Origin: an uncultured Clostridia bacterium
Lineage (GTDB): Bacteria > Bacillota > Clostridia > Oscillospirales > Ruminococcaceae
Length of the DNA: 50,758 nt
Reading direction: 5' to 3'
Assembly (NCBI GenBank): GCA_947628615.1
Contig: CANRAO010000010.1
Coordinates: forward strand, 1-50,758
The position numbers and the translations under genes were made by a program. Positions 27,421 through 35,804 of the stretch are shown piece by piece. Numbering within the stretch: the stretch's first letter is position 1; every line of letters starts with the position of its first letter. The notes below the pieces were generated by a model, which saw nothing but the letters and a program-made list of their open reading frames with translations, did no database searches and was not told the origin of the DNA.

Positions 27421-28143
27421 TTAATTTGCTGTGTAAAGACGTTTATATGGATTTTTTGTATCAGGAGTTAAAACATAGAATTTGTGATCCATAACCTTCT
27501 TCTTATTAACTCCGAATTTTTTACAGTACTCGCTTATATAACCGTCAATTTCTTTTAGATCAGCCTTAGTAGCTTCATCTGCCTTTACCTGCTTAGGCAA
27601 ATCAGCAGGACAGTTATCCGTTCTTAAAAATATCTTTCCTCCGTGCATTCCTGTTCCGCAGAAATAACCTACTATCTGCTCGTCTTCATACCCTAAACCG
27701 AGTACTACAATATATCCTCCTGCCTGATACTCGCCTAAAAAGCTGCCTGCCTTTCCGCCAATTACAAGCACCGGTATCTTGTTCATATATGACTTCATAT
27801 GTATGCCTGCTCTGTAGCCTGCATCGTCTCGAACATAGATCTTTCCGCCTCTCATAGCGTATCCTGTTGCGTCTCCGGATGAACCGTTGATAGTTATTGT
27901 GCCGTCATTCATTGTATCGCCGGTTGCATCCTGAGCACTTCCGTTTACAGTGATATTGCTTCCGTCAAGATAAGCCCCAAGTGCATTGCCCGGTGTTCCG
28001 TTTATCACAATATTTCCGCTTGAACGTCCCGCTCCGATATATCTCTGACCTAAGCATTTATCTATCGTAATTGTTTTATCCTTGCAAGCCTTCAGCTTTT
28101 TATTAAGAAGCTGAAAGTGCATATCCCCTGCCGTAATATTCAT
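27421..28143 (-). CDS. Glutamate synthase GXGXG-domain subunit
   Basis: A 240-residue beta-helical protein corresponding to the C-terminal GXGXG domain of glutamate synthase alpha chain (archaeal-type GltB3). Repeated short strands with GN/GD turns are plain: GRSSGNIVINGTPGNALG, GSAQDATGDTMNDGT, GSSGDATGYAMRGGKIYV. In split glutamate synthases this part is structural and helps shape the ammonia tunnel. It follows the FAD subunit gene and precedes glnA. Confidence 0.88.
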   Translation of the reverse strand: MNITAGDMHFQLLNKKLKACKDKTITIDKCLGQRYIGAGRSSGNIVINGTPGNALGAYLDGSNITVNGSAQDATGDTMNDGTITINGSSGDATGYAMRGGKIYVRDDAGYRAGIHMKSYMNKIPVLVIGGKAGSFLGEYQAGGYIVVLGLGYEDEQIVGYFCGTGMHGGKIFLRTDNCPADLPKQVKADEATKADLKEIDGYISEYCKKFGVNKKKVMDHKFYVLTPDTKNPYKRLYTAN

Positions 28144-28181
28144 AAGTTATTTCGCCCCAATCGGGAGCCTCCCCCTTTCAA

Positions 28182-29408
28182 TTACTTTGCTAAAAATTCA
28201 TTTCTGCTTTTTCTTGAAAATGCCATAAGCTGCGGCTTTTCTTTTATCAAGTCAAAGTCAATAGAGCTCAGCGGAGTACGTTTCTTGATAAGACTAGTAT
28301 AAATTCCCGCTCTCTTGACATCACCTATCATTATGTAACCTTTAAGCCTGTTTGATTTGTAAAATAGTTTTTTATAGCTTTTTCCCTCACGGCTGACATA
28401 ACAATCGCCTTCATAAGTTCCTGCTGTGATTATGTGAAGACCAAAGAAGCCAATTGCATTCATAGGTATAGCATTATCATAAGCGGCGTCTCCGCCTGCC
28501 ATATTTATACCTGCAGTCTCACCCTGCATATATGCGTTAGGCAGCAATGCCATAACCTTATTCGAATTGCTTGAAACATCATGCGATTCTGTACAGTCGC
28601 CTGCTGCGTAAATATCTTCTATTGATGTTCTGCACTCATCATCTGTAACTATTCCCCTGTTCACTTTACCGCCAATATCGGCAATAAGCGAAACGCACGG
28701 ACGAACTCCAACCGCAAGCACCAATATATCAAAATCTATCTCAGCTCCGCTGACAAGCGTTGCTTTGTTTTTCTCAAATGACTTTACACTGTCGCTTAAA
28801 TGGAATTTAACACCCTTTGATTCAATATGCTCACGGACAACAGCCGAACCGTCAGAATCAAGTATAGACGGAAGAATTCGGTCTGCCAAATCAACAACAG
28901 TAATGCTTTCTACCTTGTCGTTAATTCCCTCTGCACACTTTAATCCAATCAATCCGGCTCCGACAATGAGTACCTTGCTCTGCGGTGTAATTGCCTTTTC
29001 CAGCTTATGAGCGTCGTCAAGAGTCATAAAGCTGAATTTTTTCTTTACCTTGTCAAGACCGTCCATAGGAGGAACAAATGGTACAGAACCCGTTGCGACC
29101 ATAAGCTTTTCATAAGGCACTTCCCTGCCGTCTGAAAGCAAAACCTTCTTAGATTTTTTATCTATTGAAATAACCGTCCTGCCCAGCATTTTTTTGACCT
29201 TATTATCCTTGTAAAAGCTGTCGGGCCGATATTTCATTTTCTGCTCGTCGGTCTTTCCATAGAGAAGATATGAGATAAGCGGTCTAGAATATGTGTGATG
29301 AGGTTCGGACGCAATAAGTGTTATCTCACCGTCTTTATCAACGCTTCTTATTCCCTCAACACAGCCGATAGCTCCTGCCGAGTTTCCGATAATTACATAC
29401 TTGCTCAT
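28182..29408 (-). CDS. FAD/NAD(P)-dependent oxidoreductase of the split glutamate synthase
   Basis: A 408-residue pyridine nucleotide-disulfide oxidoreductase family flavoprotein. The FAD motif YVIIGNSAGAIGC is at the N-terminus, the NAD(P) motif VLIVGAGLIGLKCAEG near residue 145, and IYAAGDCTES near residue 275. It most likely passes electrons from NAD(P)H through the adjacent ferredoxin to the FMN/Fe-S synthase subunit. It overlaps none of its neighbours and lies 12 bases from the ferredoxin gene. Confidence 0.88.
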   Translation of the reverse strand: MSKYVIIGNSAGAIGCVEGIRSVDKDGEITLIASEPHHTYSRPLISYLLYGKTDEQKMKYRPDSFYKDNKVKKMLGRTVISIDKKSKKVLLSDGREVPYEKLMVATGSVPFVPPMDGLDKVKKKFSFMTLDDAHKLEKAITPQSKVLIVGAGLIGLKCAEGINDKVESITVVDLADRILPSILDSDGSAVVREHIESKGVKFHLSDSVKSFEKNKATLVSGAEIDFDILVLAVGVRPCVSLIADIGGKVNRGIVTDDECRTSIEDIYAAGDCTESHDVSSNSNKVMALLPNAYMQGETAGINMAGGDAAYDNAIPMNAIGFFGLHIITAGTYEGDCYVSREGKSYKKLFYKSNRLKGYIMIGDVKRAGIYTSLIKKRTPLSSIDFDLIKEKPQLMAFSRKSRNEFLAK

Positions 29409-29420
29409 TTTTACCGCCTC

Positions 29421-29852
29421 CTATTCTTTCTCTTCATAAATTATGGCTCTGTTAGGACAGCCCTCAACACACGCTGGCTTTCCGTTTGAATTTTTAAGAC
29501 AAAGCTCGCATTTCTGCACAACTCCGTCATCAGACGGCATTATTGCACCGTATGGACAGGACATAATACAGGTATAACAACCCACACATTTATCCTTGTC
29601 GATCTCAATTACCCCGTCAACTACTGACAATGCCCCCGTTATACAGCCTTTAACGCACAGCGGTTCCTCGCAGTGGCGGCAGGAAACCGCAAAGGATATT
29701 CCGTCTTTTTCCTCTATTTGAATTCTGGGATTGATCTTTACATTCTTAAGTGCCTTTGACATATCGTCCTTTCCTGAATTTGCAAAAGCACAATTATATT
29801 CGCATAAATGACAGCCTAAGCACCATTTTTCATCAACATATATCCGCTTCAT
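29421..29852 (-). CDS. Four-cluster ferredoxin-like electron carrier
   Basis: A 143-residue 4Fe-4S protein of the HycB/DmsB-like type. Cysteine groups are CLGCHLCEYNC, CRHCEEPLCVKGC, CVGCYTCIMSCP and CELCLKNSNGKPACVEGCP. It should bridge the oxidoreductase and the synthase subunit. The gene is separated from the upstream synthase gene by a 92-bp tandem repeat array. Confidence 0.9.
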   Translation of the reverse strand: MKRIYVDEKWCLGCHLCEYNCAFANSGKDDMSKALKNVKINPRIQIEEKDGISFAVSCRHCEEPLCVKGCITGALSVVDGVIEIDKDKCVGCYTCIMSCPYGAIMPSDDGVVQKCELCLKNSNGKPACVEGCPNRAIIYEEKE

Positions 29853-29875
29853 AAATCTACCCTCCGCAATAATTC

Positions 29876-29920
29876 AATTGATAATTGATAATTGACAATG
29901 GATAATTTAATATCCATTGT
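29876..29920 (+). repeat. 31-bp shared repeat with a following inverted repeat
   Basis: Bases 29876-29906 are identical to 9724-9754. ACAATGGAT (29895-29903) and ATCCATTGT (29912-29920) form a perfect 9-bp inverted repeat around AATTTAAT. Confidence 0.7.
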
Positions 29921-29949
29921 ACCTATACCATTTCCATTTGTACAGTCCG

Positions 29950-30290
29950 CCGTTTCTCTAACTATAACCTTGTTCAAATTTATCAAAATCAGCAGAACTA
30001 ACATCAGCATAGTTTTTTATATTTCTACTTTGTAGAACCTGCCGTTTCTCAAACTATAACCTTGTTCAAATTTATCAAAATCAGCAGAACTAACATCAGC
30101 ATAATTTTTTACATTTCCACTTTGTAGAACCTGCCGTTTCTCAAACTATAACCTTGTTCAAGCTTATCAAAATCAGCAGAACTAACATCAGCATAGTTTT
30201 TTACATTTCCACTTTGTAGAACCTGCCGTTTCTCAAACTATAACCTTGTTCAAGCTTACCAAAGGCAGCAGAACCAACGGCGGCTCGCCG
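29950..30290 (-). repeat. 92-bp tandem repeat array
   Basis: Units starting CCGTTTCTC recur at 29950, 30042, 30134 and 30226, exactly 92 bp apart, with few substitutions. The last unit ends CTTACCAAAGGCAGCAG and then CGGCGGCTCGCCG, matching the reverse orientation of the dispersed repeat family. This is therefore a diverged, amplified member. 92 is not a multiple of three and no frame is kept. Confidence 0.85.
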
Positions 30291-31796
30291 TTATTCACCG
30301 GCGTGTTTTATACCGAGAATTTGCAACTCCTTCTCGGTTAAACCGATGCCCCTGAGCATTAACCTGTTACCACGCAGCGACTCGATAGAGTTGATACCCA
30401 TACCGCCCATTATCTCTTTGATTTCATGATTCCAAGCCGTAAGAAGATTTACAAGTCTCTTGTAACCTATATCAGGGTTTAGACGTCTAACTAAGTCCTC
30501 TCTCTGTGTTGCAATTCCCCAGTTGCATTTACCCTGCTGACAGCTCCTGCATAAATGACAGCCAAGTGCCAAAAGTGCAGAGGTTCCAATATAAACTGCA
30601 TCAGCGCCGAGTGCAATTGCTTTTACAATATCTGCTGATGAACGAATAGAACCGCCTACAACAATGGATACCTTGTTTCTTATTCCCTCTTCACGAAGCC
30701 TTTGGTCAACGCTCGCTAATGCAAGCTCGATAGGAATACCCACATTGTCTCTGATTCGAGTAGGAGCCGCTCCCGTTCCTCCTCTGTAACCGTCTATTGC
30801 AATTATATCAGCTCCGCCTCTTGCAATACCGGAAGCAATCGCAGCAACATTATGTACCGCCGCAATTTTTACAATAACCGGCTTTTTATAGTCTGAAGCC
30901 TCTTTAAGCGAATAAACAAGCTGTCTCAAATCCTCAATAGAGTAAATATCATGGTGAGGTGCAGGAGAAATAGCGTCTGAACCTTCGGGAATCATTCTCG
31001 TCTTTGAAATGTCATCGCCGACCTTAATTCCCGGAAGATGTCCGCCGATACCCGGTTTTGCACCCTGTCCCATTTTGATCTCAATAGCAGCGCCTGCATT
31101 CAGATAATCCTTATGAACTCCAAAACGTCCGGACGCAACCTGTACAATAGTATGAGGACCGTACTTGTAGAAATCCTTGTGAAGTCCTCCCTCGCCGGTA
31201 TTGTAATATGTACCAAGCTCTTCAGCGGCTCTTGCAAGGCTCTCGTGTGCGTTGTAGCTTATTGAACCATAAGACATAGCCGAGAACATTATAGGAATAT
31301 CAATCTTTAACTGCGGCGTGAGATTGTTCTTTATCTCACCCTTTGAGTTAAACTCAACCTTTTCAGGCTTTGCACCTAAGAAAACTCTTGTCTCCATAGG
31401 CTCACGAAGAGGGTCTATTGACGGGTTTGTAACCTGAGACGCATTTATAAGCATCTTATCCCAGTAAATGGGGTACTTCTTAGGATTTCCCATTGATGAG
31501 AGCAAAACTCCGCCTGTTCCTGCCTGCCTGTAAATTTCAGTGATATTCTCACTTTTCCAGTTTGCATTTTCTCTGAATGTATGATTAGTCTTTACGATTT
31601 TCAAAGCCCTGGTAGGACAAAGAGAAACACATCTGTGACAGCATACACATCTTGAATTGTCTGCTGTCATACAGTCTAAATCTTCATCATATTTATGAAC
31701 TTCATTTGCACATTGGCGTTCGCATACCCGACAGCCTATGCATTTATCTTTATCCCTTACAACTTCATATTCGGGATATAAAAAATCTATCGCCAT
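30291..31796 (-). CDS. Glutamate synthase FMN/Fe-S synthase subunit, archaeal-type GltB2
   Basis: The 501-residue catalytic core that forms two glutamates from 2-oxoglutarate and ammonia. An N-terminal two-cluster ferredoxin domain (CIGCRVCERQC, CVCCHRCVSLCP) precedes the FMN-binding barrel. That barrel has MFSAMSYGSISYNAHESLA, GEGGLHKD, GQGAKPGIGGHLPG, IAIDGYRGGTGAAP and the Fe-S loop CHLCRSCQQGKCNWGIAT. It works with the separate amidotransferase, GXGXG, ferredoxin and FAD proteins encoded around it. Confidence 0.94.
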   Translation of the reverse strand: MAIDFLYPEYEVVRDKDKCIGCRVCERQCANEVHKYDEDLDCMTADNSRCVCCHRCVSLCPTRALKIVKTNHTFRENANWKSENITEIYRQAGTGGVLLSSMGNPKKYPIYWDKMLINASQVTNPSIDPLREPMETRVFLGAKPEKVEFNSKGEIKNNLTPQLKIDIPIMFSAMSYGSISYNAHESLARAAEELGTYYNTGEGGLHKDFYKYGPHTIVQVASGRFGVHKDYLNAGAAIEIKMGQGAKPGIGGHLPGIKVGDDISKTRMIPEGSDAISPAPHHDIYSIEDLRQLVYSLKEASDYKKPVIVKIAAVHNVAAIASGIARGGADIIAIDGYRGGTGAAPTRIRDNVGIPIELALASVDQRLREEGIRNKVSIVVGGSIRSSADIVKAIALGADAVYIGTSALLALGCHLCRSCQQGKCNWGIATQREDLVRRLNPDIGYKRLVNLLTAWNHEIKEIMGGMGINSIESLRGNRLMLRGIGLTEKELQILGIKHAGE

Positions 31797-31956
31797 AATA
31801 AACCTCCGTTTAGATATTAGATATTAGAAGTTAGCTAAAAGAGACTGGAGTTTATTTTTTCAGACTTCTAATATATAGTTTTAAATCTATGATCTCTTGC
31901 CGCTTGACTTCTTTCAAAAGCATACAACCTCCAGCGACCTACCGGTATAGCTGTTT

Positions 31957-33057
31957 CTAAAGCTCTGCCATTGACTTTGGCTGTAAAGTTGCTATAACAG
32001 GCTCTCCGCCCTTAGGCGACCATATTTTGTCAAGCTCAGGTTCAATGATTCTTATAGCGCATTCTTCACTTGCCATATAAACCATATCGTCCTTTTCACC
32101 GACTACCATCGACCTTAGCTTTAGTCTGTCGTTAAGAGCCATAAGCCCTCCCTCAAAACCGAGAATGATCGAGAACGGTCCTGTTATAAGAAGTCCGGGA
32201 AAAGCATTTCTTAAATAGTTGAGTTTATCTCTTTCTTTCTTAGGCATACTCTCTATCGTAGACCAGAAAGGTGCCGCTATAACATTTGCTGCGTCCTCTA
32301 AGGATAGCTTTTGTTTTCTTAAAAGATAATCTATGATATATGTAATAACTTCTGTATCTGTCTGAAGAGTACACTTGTAGCCGTACATCTCAATATCGCG
32401 TCTGTTAGCATCGTAGCTTGAAATCTCGCCGTTGTGTACTATAGAATAGTCAAGCATTGCAAACGGGTGAGCTCCTCCCCACCAGCCGGGAGTGTTTGTA
32501 GGGTATCTTCCGTGTGCAGTCCACGCATATCCCTCATACTCGTCAAGCCTGAAATAATCTCCTACGTCTTCAGGAAAACCAACTGCTTTGAATACTCCCA
32601 TATTCTTTCCGCAGGAGAAAACATATGCTCCTTCTATATTGGAGTTTATATTTATAACGCTTCTTGTAACAAATTCCTTTTCATCAAGCTGACTGTCAGT
32701 AAGTTTTGTCGGCAGCGGATTTACAAAGTACCTCCAAATAAGCGGTTCTGCCGTAATAGTCTGGTTGGGCTTAACAGGAATTTTTGACAGGTTTATAATA
32801 TCAAAGTGCCTGTCTAAAAATCTTTCACATTCCTCTCTCGACTTGTTTGAATCATAAAAAACATGAAAGGCATAAAGGTCTTTATACTGCGGATATATTC
32901 CGTATCCTGCAAAGCCTCCTCCTAATCCGTTAGAACGGTCGTGCATCGTTGCTATTGATTGAACGATTTTCGATCCGTTTATTTTCTTACCGCTTGTCGA
33001 AATCATTCCCGAAATCGCACAGCCCGATGGAATTCTTATCTCTCCCTCTTTCAGCAT
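31957..33057 (-). CDS. Glutamate synthase glutamine amidotransferase subunit, GltB1
   Basis: A 366-residue class II (Ntn) amidotransferase. The likely nucleophile is Cys13 in IPSGCAISGMIS, which would need removal of the first 12 residues. GYGIYPQYKDLYAFHVFYD, GRYPTNTPGWWGGAHPFA, YSIVHNGEISSY and TDTEVITYIIDYLLRK are typical of GltB. It is the first gene of the leftward nitrogen operon behind the leader at 33137-33244. Confidence 0.92.
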   Translation of the reverse strand: MLKEGEIRIPSGCAISGMISTSGKKINGSKIVQSIATMHDRSNGLGGGFAGYGIYPQYKDLYAFHVFYDSNKSREECERFLDRHFDIINLSKIPVKPNQTITAEPLIWRYFVNPLPTKLTDSQLDEKEFVTRSVININSNIEGAYVFSCGKNMGVFKAVGFPEDVGDYFRLDEYEGYAWTAHGRYPTNTPGWWGGAHPFAMLDYSIVHNGEISSYDANRRDIEMYGYKCTLQTDTEVITYIIDYLLRKQKLSLEDAANVIAAPFWSTIESMPKKERDKLNYLRNAFPGLLITGPFSIILGFEGGLMALNDRLKLRSMVVGEKDDMVYMASEECAIRIIEPELDKIWSPKGGEPVIATLQPKSMAEL

Positions 33058-33136
33058 ACAAGCTTCCTCCTGACTTATAAATTATAATGTATAATAATAT
33101 TCAGTGTTTATCATATCTGTTCACAAATTCTAATAC

Positions 33137-33197
33137 AAAAAAAGTATTCACAAAACAGCCGCAGTATAACCTGCCGCTTTAGTGAACACCATTGTCC
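33137..33197 (-). promoter_or_regulatory. Leader terminator and ANTAR-type hairpin of the glutamate synthase operon
   Basis: On the minus strand GTGTTCAC (33182-33189) pairs with GTGAATAC (33144-33151), enclosing a GCAG/CTGC helix and followed by T7, an intrinsic terminator. Overlapping its 5' arm is GGAC-AATGGT-GTTC (33184-33197), a 4-bp stem with a hexaloop having A at 1 and G at 4, the ANTAR recognition pattern. The two folds exclude each other. Confidence 0.6.
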
Positions 33198-33215
33198 CGA
33201 ATATTAACCTTAATT

Positions 33216-33244
33216 ATTCTATCACATCACTAACACCTTGTCAA
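33216..33244 (-). promoter_or_regulatory. Promoter of the glutamate synthase operon
   Basis: Minus-strand TTGACA (33239-33244), a 17-bp spacer and TAGAAT (33216-33221). The start site is expected near 33209, placing the hexaloop hairpin about 12 bases into the RNA. Confidence 0.8.
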
Positions 33245-33323
33245 GCATTTTTGCAGAATTTTTTTGGTGAAAATTCATTTTTTAAAATTTCAGCAATAAA
33301 ATTTACTTGAATTATATTAAAAT

Positions 33324-33351
33324 TTGCAAGTTTTACAATTCAAACTTGCAA
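33324..33351. repeat. Perfect 10-bp inverted repeat in the nitrogen intergenic region
   Basis: TTGCAAGTTT and AAACTTGCAA flank an 8-base spacer, between the two divergent promoters. No T run follows, so an operator or element end is more likely than a terminator. Confidence 0.6.
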
Positions 33352-33490
33352 CCGGTGAATATACTATATTAAATATATACTATTTGATTTTATTTTGTAT
33401 GTTTTGTTATTGAAAATAACTAAAACTTTATCTCAAAGAGCTTTTTCATTTGAAAAAATGTACAAATATCAAGAAAAACATAAAAAACAC

Positions 33491-33519
33491 TTGACAAAAT
33501 AAAATAAAAAGAATATACT
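33491..33519 (+). promoter_or_regulatory. glnN promoter
   Basis: TTGACA (33491-33496), a 17-bp spacer and TATACT (33514-33519). The start is expected near 33526, only a few bases before the hexaloop hairpin. Confidence 0.85.
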
Positions 33520-33529
33520 AACAGTGTAA

Positions 33530-33575
33530 ACAGCAAAGGTGCTGTGGACGTTTTAACGTTCGCAGTGCCTTTTTT
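33530..33575 (+). promoter_or_regulatory. glnN leader: ANTAR-type hairpin overlapping an intrinsic terminator
   Basis: ACAGC-AAAGGT-GCTGT (33530-33545) is a 5-bp hairpin whose six-base loop has A at position 1 and G at position 4. Its 3' half overlaps the terminator GGTGCTGTGGACGT/ACGTTCGCAGTGCC (33538-33569, 14 continuous pairs including G-U, TTTA loop) followed by T6. Forming one destroys the other, so an ANTAR protein holding the first would allow read-through. Confidence 0.8.
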
Positions 33576-33604
33576 AATTTATAATTGAAATGGAGGAAAT
33601 TCAC

Positions 33605-35686
33605 ATGAGCAACATTCCTGAACTGTTCGGCGAAGATGTATTTAACCTCAGGGTTATGAAACAGAGACTGCCTAAGGAAACATTCAAGGCTCTGAAGAAA
33701 ACTATCGACAACGCTGAACCTTTGGACTTGTCTGTCGCAAATGTTGTGGCAAACGCAATGAAGGACTGGGCAGTTGAGAAAGGTGCGACCCACTTTACTC
33801 ACTGGTTCCAGCCAATGACAGGCTTGACAGCTGAGAAGCATGACAGTTTTATCTCCCCTACCCCTGACGGCGGAGTAATAATGGAGTTAAGCGGAAAAGA
33901 GCTTATCAGAGGTGAACCTGACGCTTCATCATTCCCATCAGGCGGATTGAGAGCTACATTCGAGGCAAGAGGCTACACAGCGTGGGATCCTACCTCATTT
34001 GCATTTATAAAAGACGGTTCCCTTTGTATTCCTACAGCATTCTGTTCATACACAGGTGAAGCACTTGACAAGAAAACTCCTTTGCTTCGTTCTATGGACG
34101 CTGTTTCAAAATCAGCACTTAAAATTCTCGATTTGTTCGGCGTAAAAGCTAACAGAGTTTTTTCAACTGTCGGACCTGAGCAGGAATACTTTCTAATTGA
34201 GAGAGAGGATTATGCAAAGAGAAAAGACCTTATCTATACAGGCAGAACATTGTTCGGCGCTCCCGCTCCAAAGGGTCAGGAGCTTGAAGATCACTATTTC
34301 GGTTCTGTAAAGATAAGAGTTTCAGCATATATGAAAGATTTAGACGAGGAACTATGGAAGCTCGGAATTACAGCTAAAACAAAACACAACGAGGTTGCTC
34401 CTGCACAGCACGAGCTTGCTCCTATTTTCACAACAACAAACATAGCGTCAGACCACAACCAGCTTACTATGGAGGCTATGAGAAAAGTTGCTAAAAAGCA
34501 CGGCTTTAAATGTCTGCTTCACGAGAAGCCTTTTGCAGGCGTCAACGGAAGCGGTAAGCACAACAACTGGTCGCTTTCAACAGATACAGGCATCAACCTT
34601 TTAGATCCGGGTAAAACTCCTGCTGAAAACGCACAGTTCCTGCTCTTTTTGACAGCAGTTATCAAGGCAGTGAACAAGTATCAGGATCTGCTAAGACTTT
34701 CAGTTGCAACTGCAGGAAACGATCACAGACTTGGTGCTAACGAGGCACCGCCTGCTATAATTTCGATCTTTTTAGGCGACGAGCTGACAGCTATCCTAGA
34801 CGCTATCTGCAACGACGTAGATTACGATAACGACGGCGTAGCTGATTTACAGATAGGCGTTGACGTTCTGCCGTCATTCCCTAAGGATAACACAGACAGA
34901 AACAGAACCTCGCCTTTTGCTTTTACAGGTAACAGATTTGAATTCAGAATGCCGGGTTCAAGACTTTCAGTTGCCGGACCTAACACAGTACTTAACACAA
35001 TTGTAGCAGATGTATTAGACGAGTTTGCTGAAAAGCTAACGGGCGTTGACGATTTCCAAGGCACTCTTCACGAGCTTATTAAAGAAACAATCAAGGAAAA
35101 CCAGAACATAATCTTTAACGGCGACGGCTACAGCGATGAGTGGCCTAAGGAAGCTGAAAAGAGAGGTCTTTTGAACCTCAGATCAACTCCTGAAGCTATC
35201 CCTCATATGGCTGATCCAAAGAACATAGAAGTTTTTGAAAAGCACGGTGTTTACACCGAAACCGAAATTCGCTCAAGAGTTGAAATTCTCTTAGAGGAAT
35301 ATGTAAAGATCATAAACATTGAAGCGCTGACTATGATAGATATGGCAAAGAAAGACATTCTGCCTGCTGTTTCATCATATGTAAGAAAGCTGAGTCAAAC
35401 TGCAAAACTTGCAAAAGAATGCGGCGCTGACCCTGCTTATGAAATGGATTTAGTCAAGAAGCTGACAGATTTAGAAAAGGAAATGTACAAGAACCTCCAA
35501 AATCTTGAGGATATCACTGTTAAGGCTTCGGGCATAGAGGATATGAAAGAAGCGTCAACCTTCTATCACGACGAGGTTCTCACTGCAATGGGTATGCTAA
35601 GAGCTCCTGCCGATCAGCTTGAAACTCTTGTCGGCGAGAAATACTGGCCTTACCCGACATACGGAAAGATGCTTTTCTACGTATAA
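33605..35686 (+). CDS. glnN: Glutamine synthetase type III
   Basis: A 693-residue GSIII, the large dodecameric class found in Bacteroidetes, cyanobacteria and Clostridia. It keeps [64 protein letters not shown] and [20 protein letters not shown] lies 8 bases before ATG 33605, which is preferred to the in-frame ATG at 33590. It is the first gene of the rightward nitrogen unit, followed by the Amt-PII transporter, and has an attenuator leader. Confidence 0.95.
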   Translation: MSNIPELFGEDVFNLRVMKQRLPKETFKALKKTIDNAEPLDLSVANVVANAMKDWAVEKGATHFTHWFQPMTGLTAEKHDSFISPTPDGGVIMELSGKELIRGEPDASSFPSGGLRATFEARGYTAWDPTSFAFIKDGSLCIPTAFCSYTGEALDKKTPLLRSMDAVSKSALKILDLFGVKANRVFSTVGPEQEYFLIEREDYAKRKDLIYTGRTLFGAPAPKGQELEDHYFGSVKIRVSAYMKDLDEELWKLGITAKTKHNEVAPAQHELAPIFTTTNIASDHNQLTMEAMRKVAKKHGFKCLLHEKPFAGVNGSGKHNNWSLSTDTGINLLDPGKTPAENAQFLLFLTAVIKAVNKYQDLLRLSVATAGNDHRLGANEAPPAIISIFLGDELTAILDAICNDVDYDNDGVADLQIGVDVLPSFPKDNTDRNRTSPFAFTGNRFEFRMPGSRLSVAGPNTVLNTIVADVLDEFAEKLTGVDDFQGTLHELIKETIKENQNIIFNGDGYSDEWPKEAEKRGLLNLRSTPEAIPHMADPKNIEVFEKHGVYTETEIRSRVEILLEEYVKIINIEALTMIDMAKKDILPAVSSYVRKLSQTAKLAKECGADPAYEMDLVKKLTDLEKEMYKNLQNLEDITVKASGIEDMKEASTFYHDEVLTAMGMLRAPADQLETLVGEKYWPYPTYGKMLFYV

Positions 35687-35708
35687 AAACAAGTAAAAAT
35701 AAATAATT

Positions 35709-35768
35709 TTTGTACAAAGAGGTACAAATTCCAAAGGCTTACTGCCCTACAGAATTTGTACCTTTTTA
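35709..35768 (+). promoter_or_regulatory. amt leader: ANTAR-type hairpin overlapping an intrinsic terminator
   Basis: TTTGTAC-AAAGAG-GTACAAA (35709-35728) is a 7-bp hairpin with an A1/G4 hexaloop. Its 3' half lies inside the terminator AGGTACAAATTC (35720-35731) / GAATTTGTACCT (35752-35763), which is followed by T4 and then AT-rich sequence. The same mutually exclusive design as upstream of glnN. No promoter is obvious between glnN and amt, so it would act on read-through from glnN. Confidence 0.8.
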
Positions 35769-35804
35769 TATTAATAAACACCAACAAATAAAGGAGAGAT
35801 TATT

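Larger units (their letters stand above)
29853..30290. other. Gene-free stretch inside the glutamate synthase operon
   Basis: Contains an inverted repeat (29895-29920), one copy of the 31-bp repeat (29876-29906) and a 92-bp tandem array (29950-30290). No ORF, promoter or strong terminator is evident. Confidence 0.7.
33058..33604. other. Divergent regulatory region between glutamate synthase and glnN
   Basis: No ORF is seen. Leftward promoter, hexaloop hairpin and terminator occupy 33137-33244. An AT-rich centre contains a perfect inverted repeat (33324-33351). Rightward promoter, hexaloop hairpin and terminator occupy 33491-33575. Confidence 0.85.

Noticed and set aside
29950-30290. Regularly spaced repeats suggesting a CRISPR array
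   Set aside because: The whole 92-bp unit is repeated with scattered substitutions; there is no constant repeat separated by unrelated spacers, and no cas gene is nearby.
33206-33224. AAGGTT hexaloop (A1/G4) as the P1 hairpin of the glutamate synthase leader
   Set aside because: Its 5' stem overlaps the -10 box, upstream of the predicted start site, so it is probably not transcribed.
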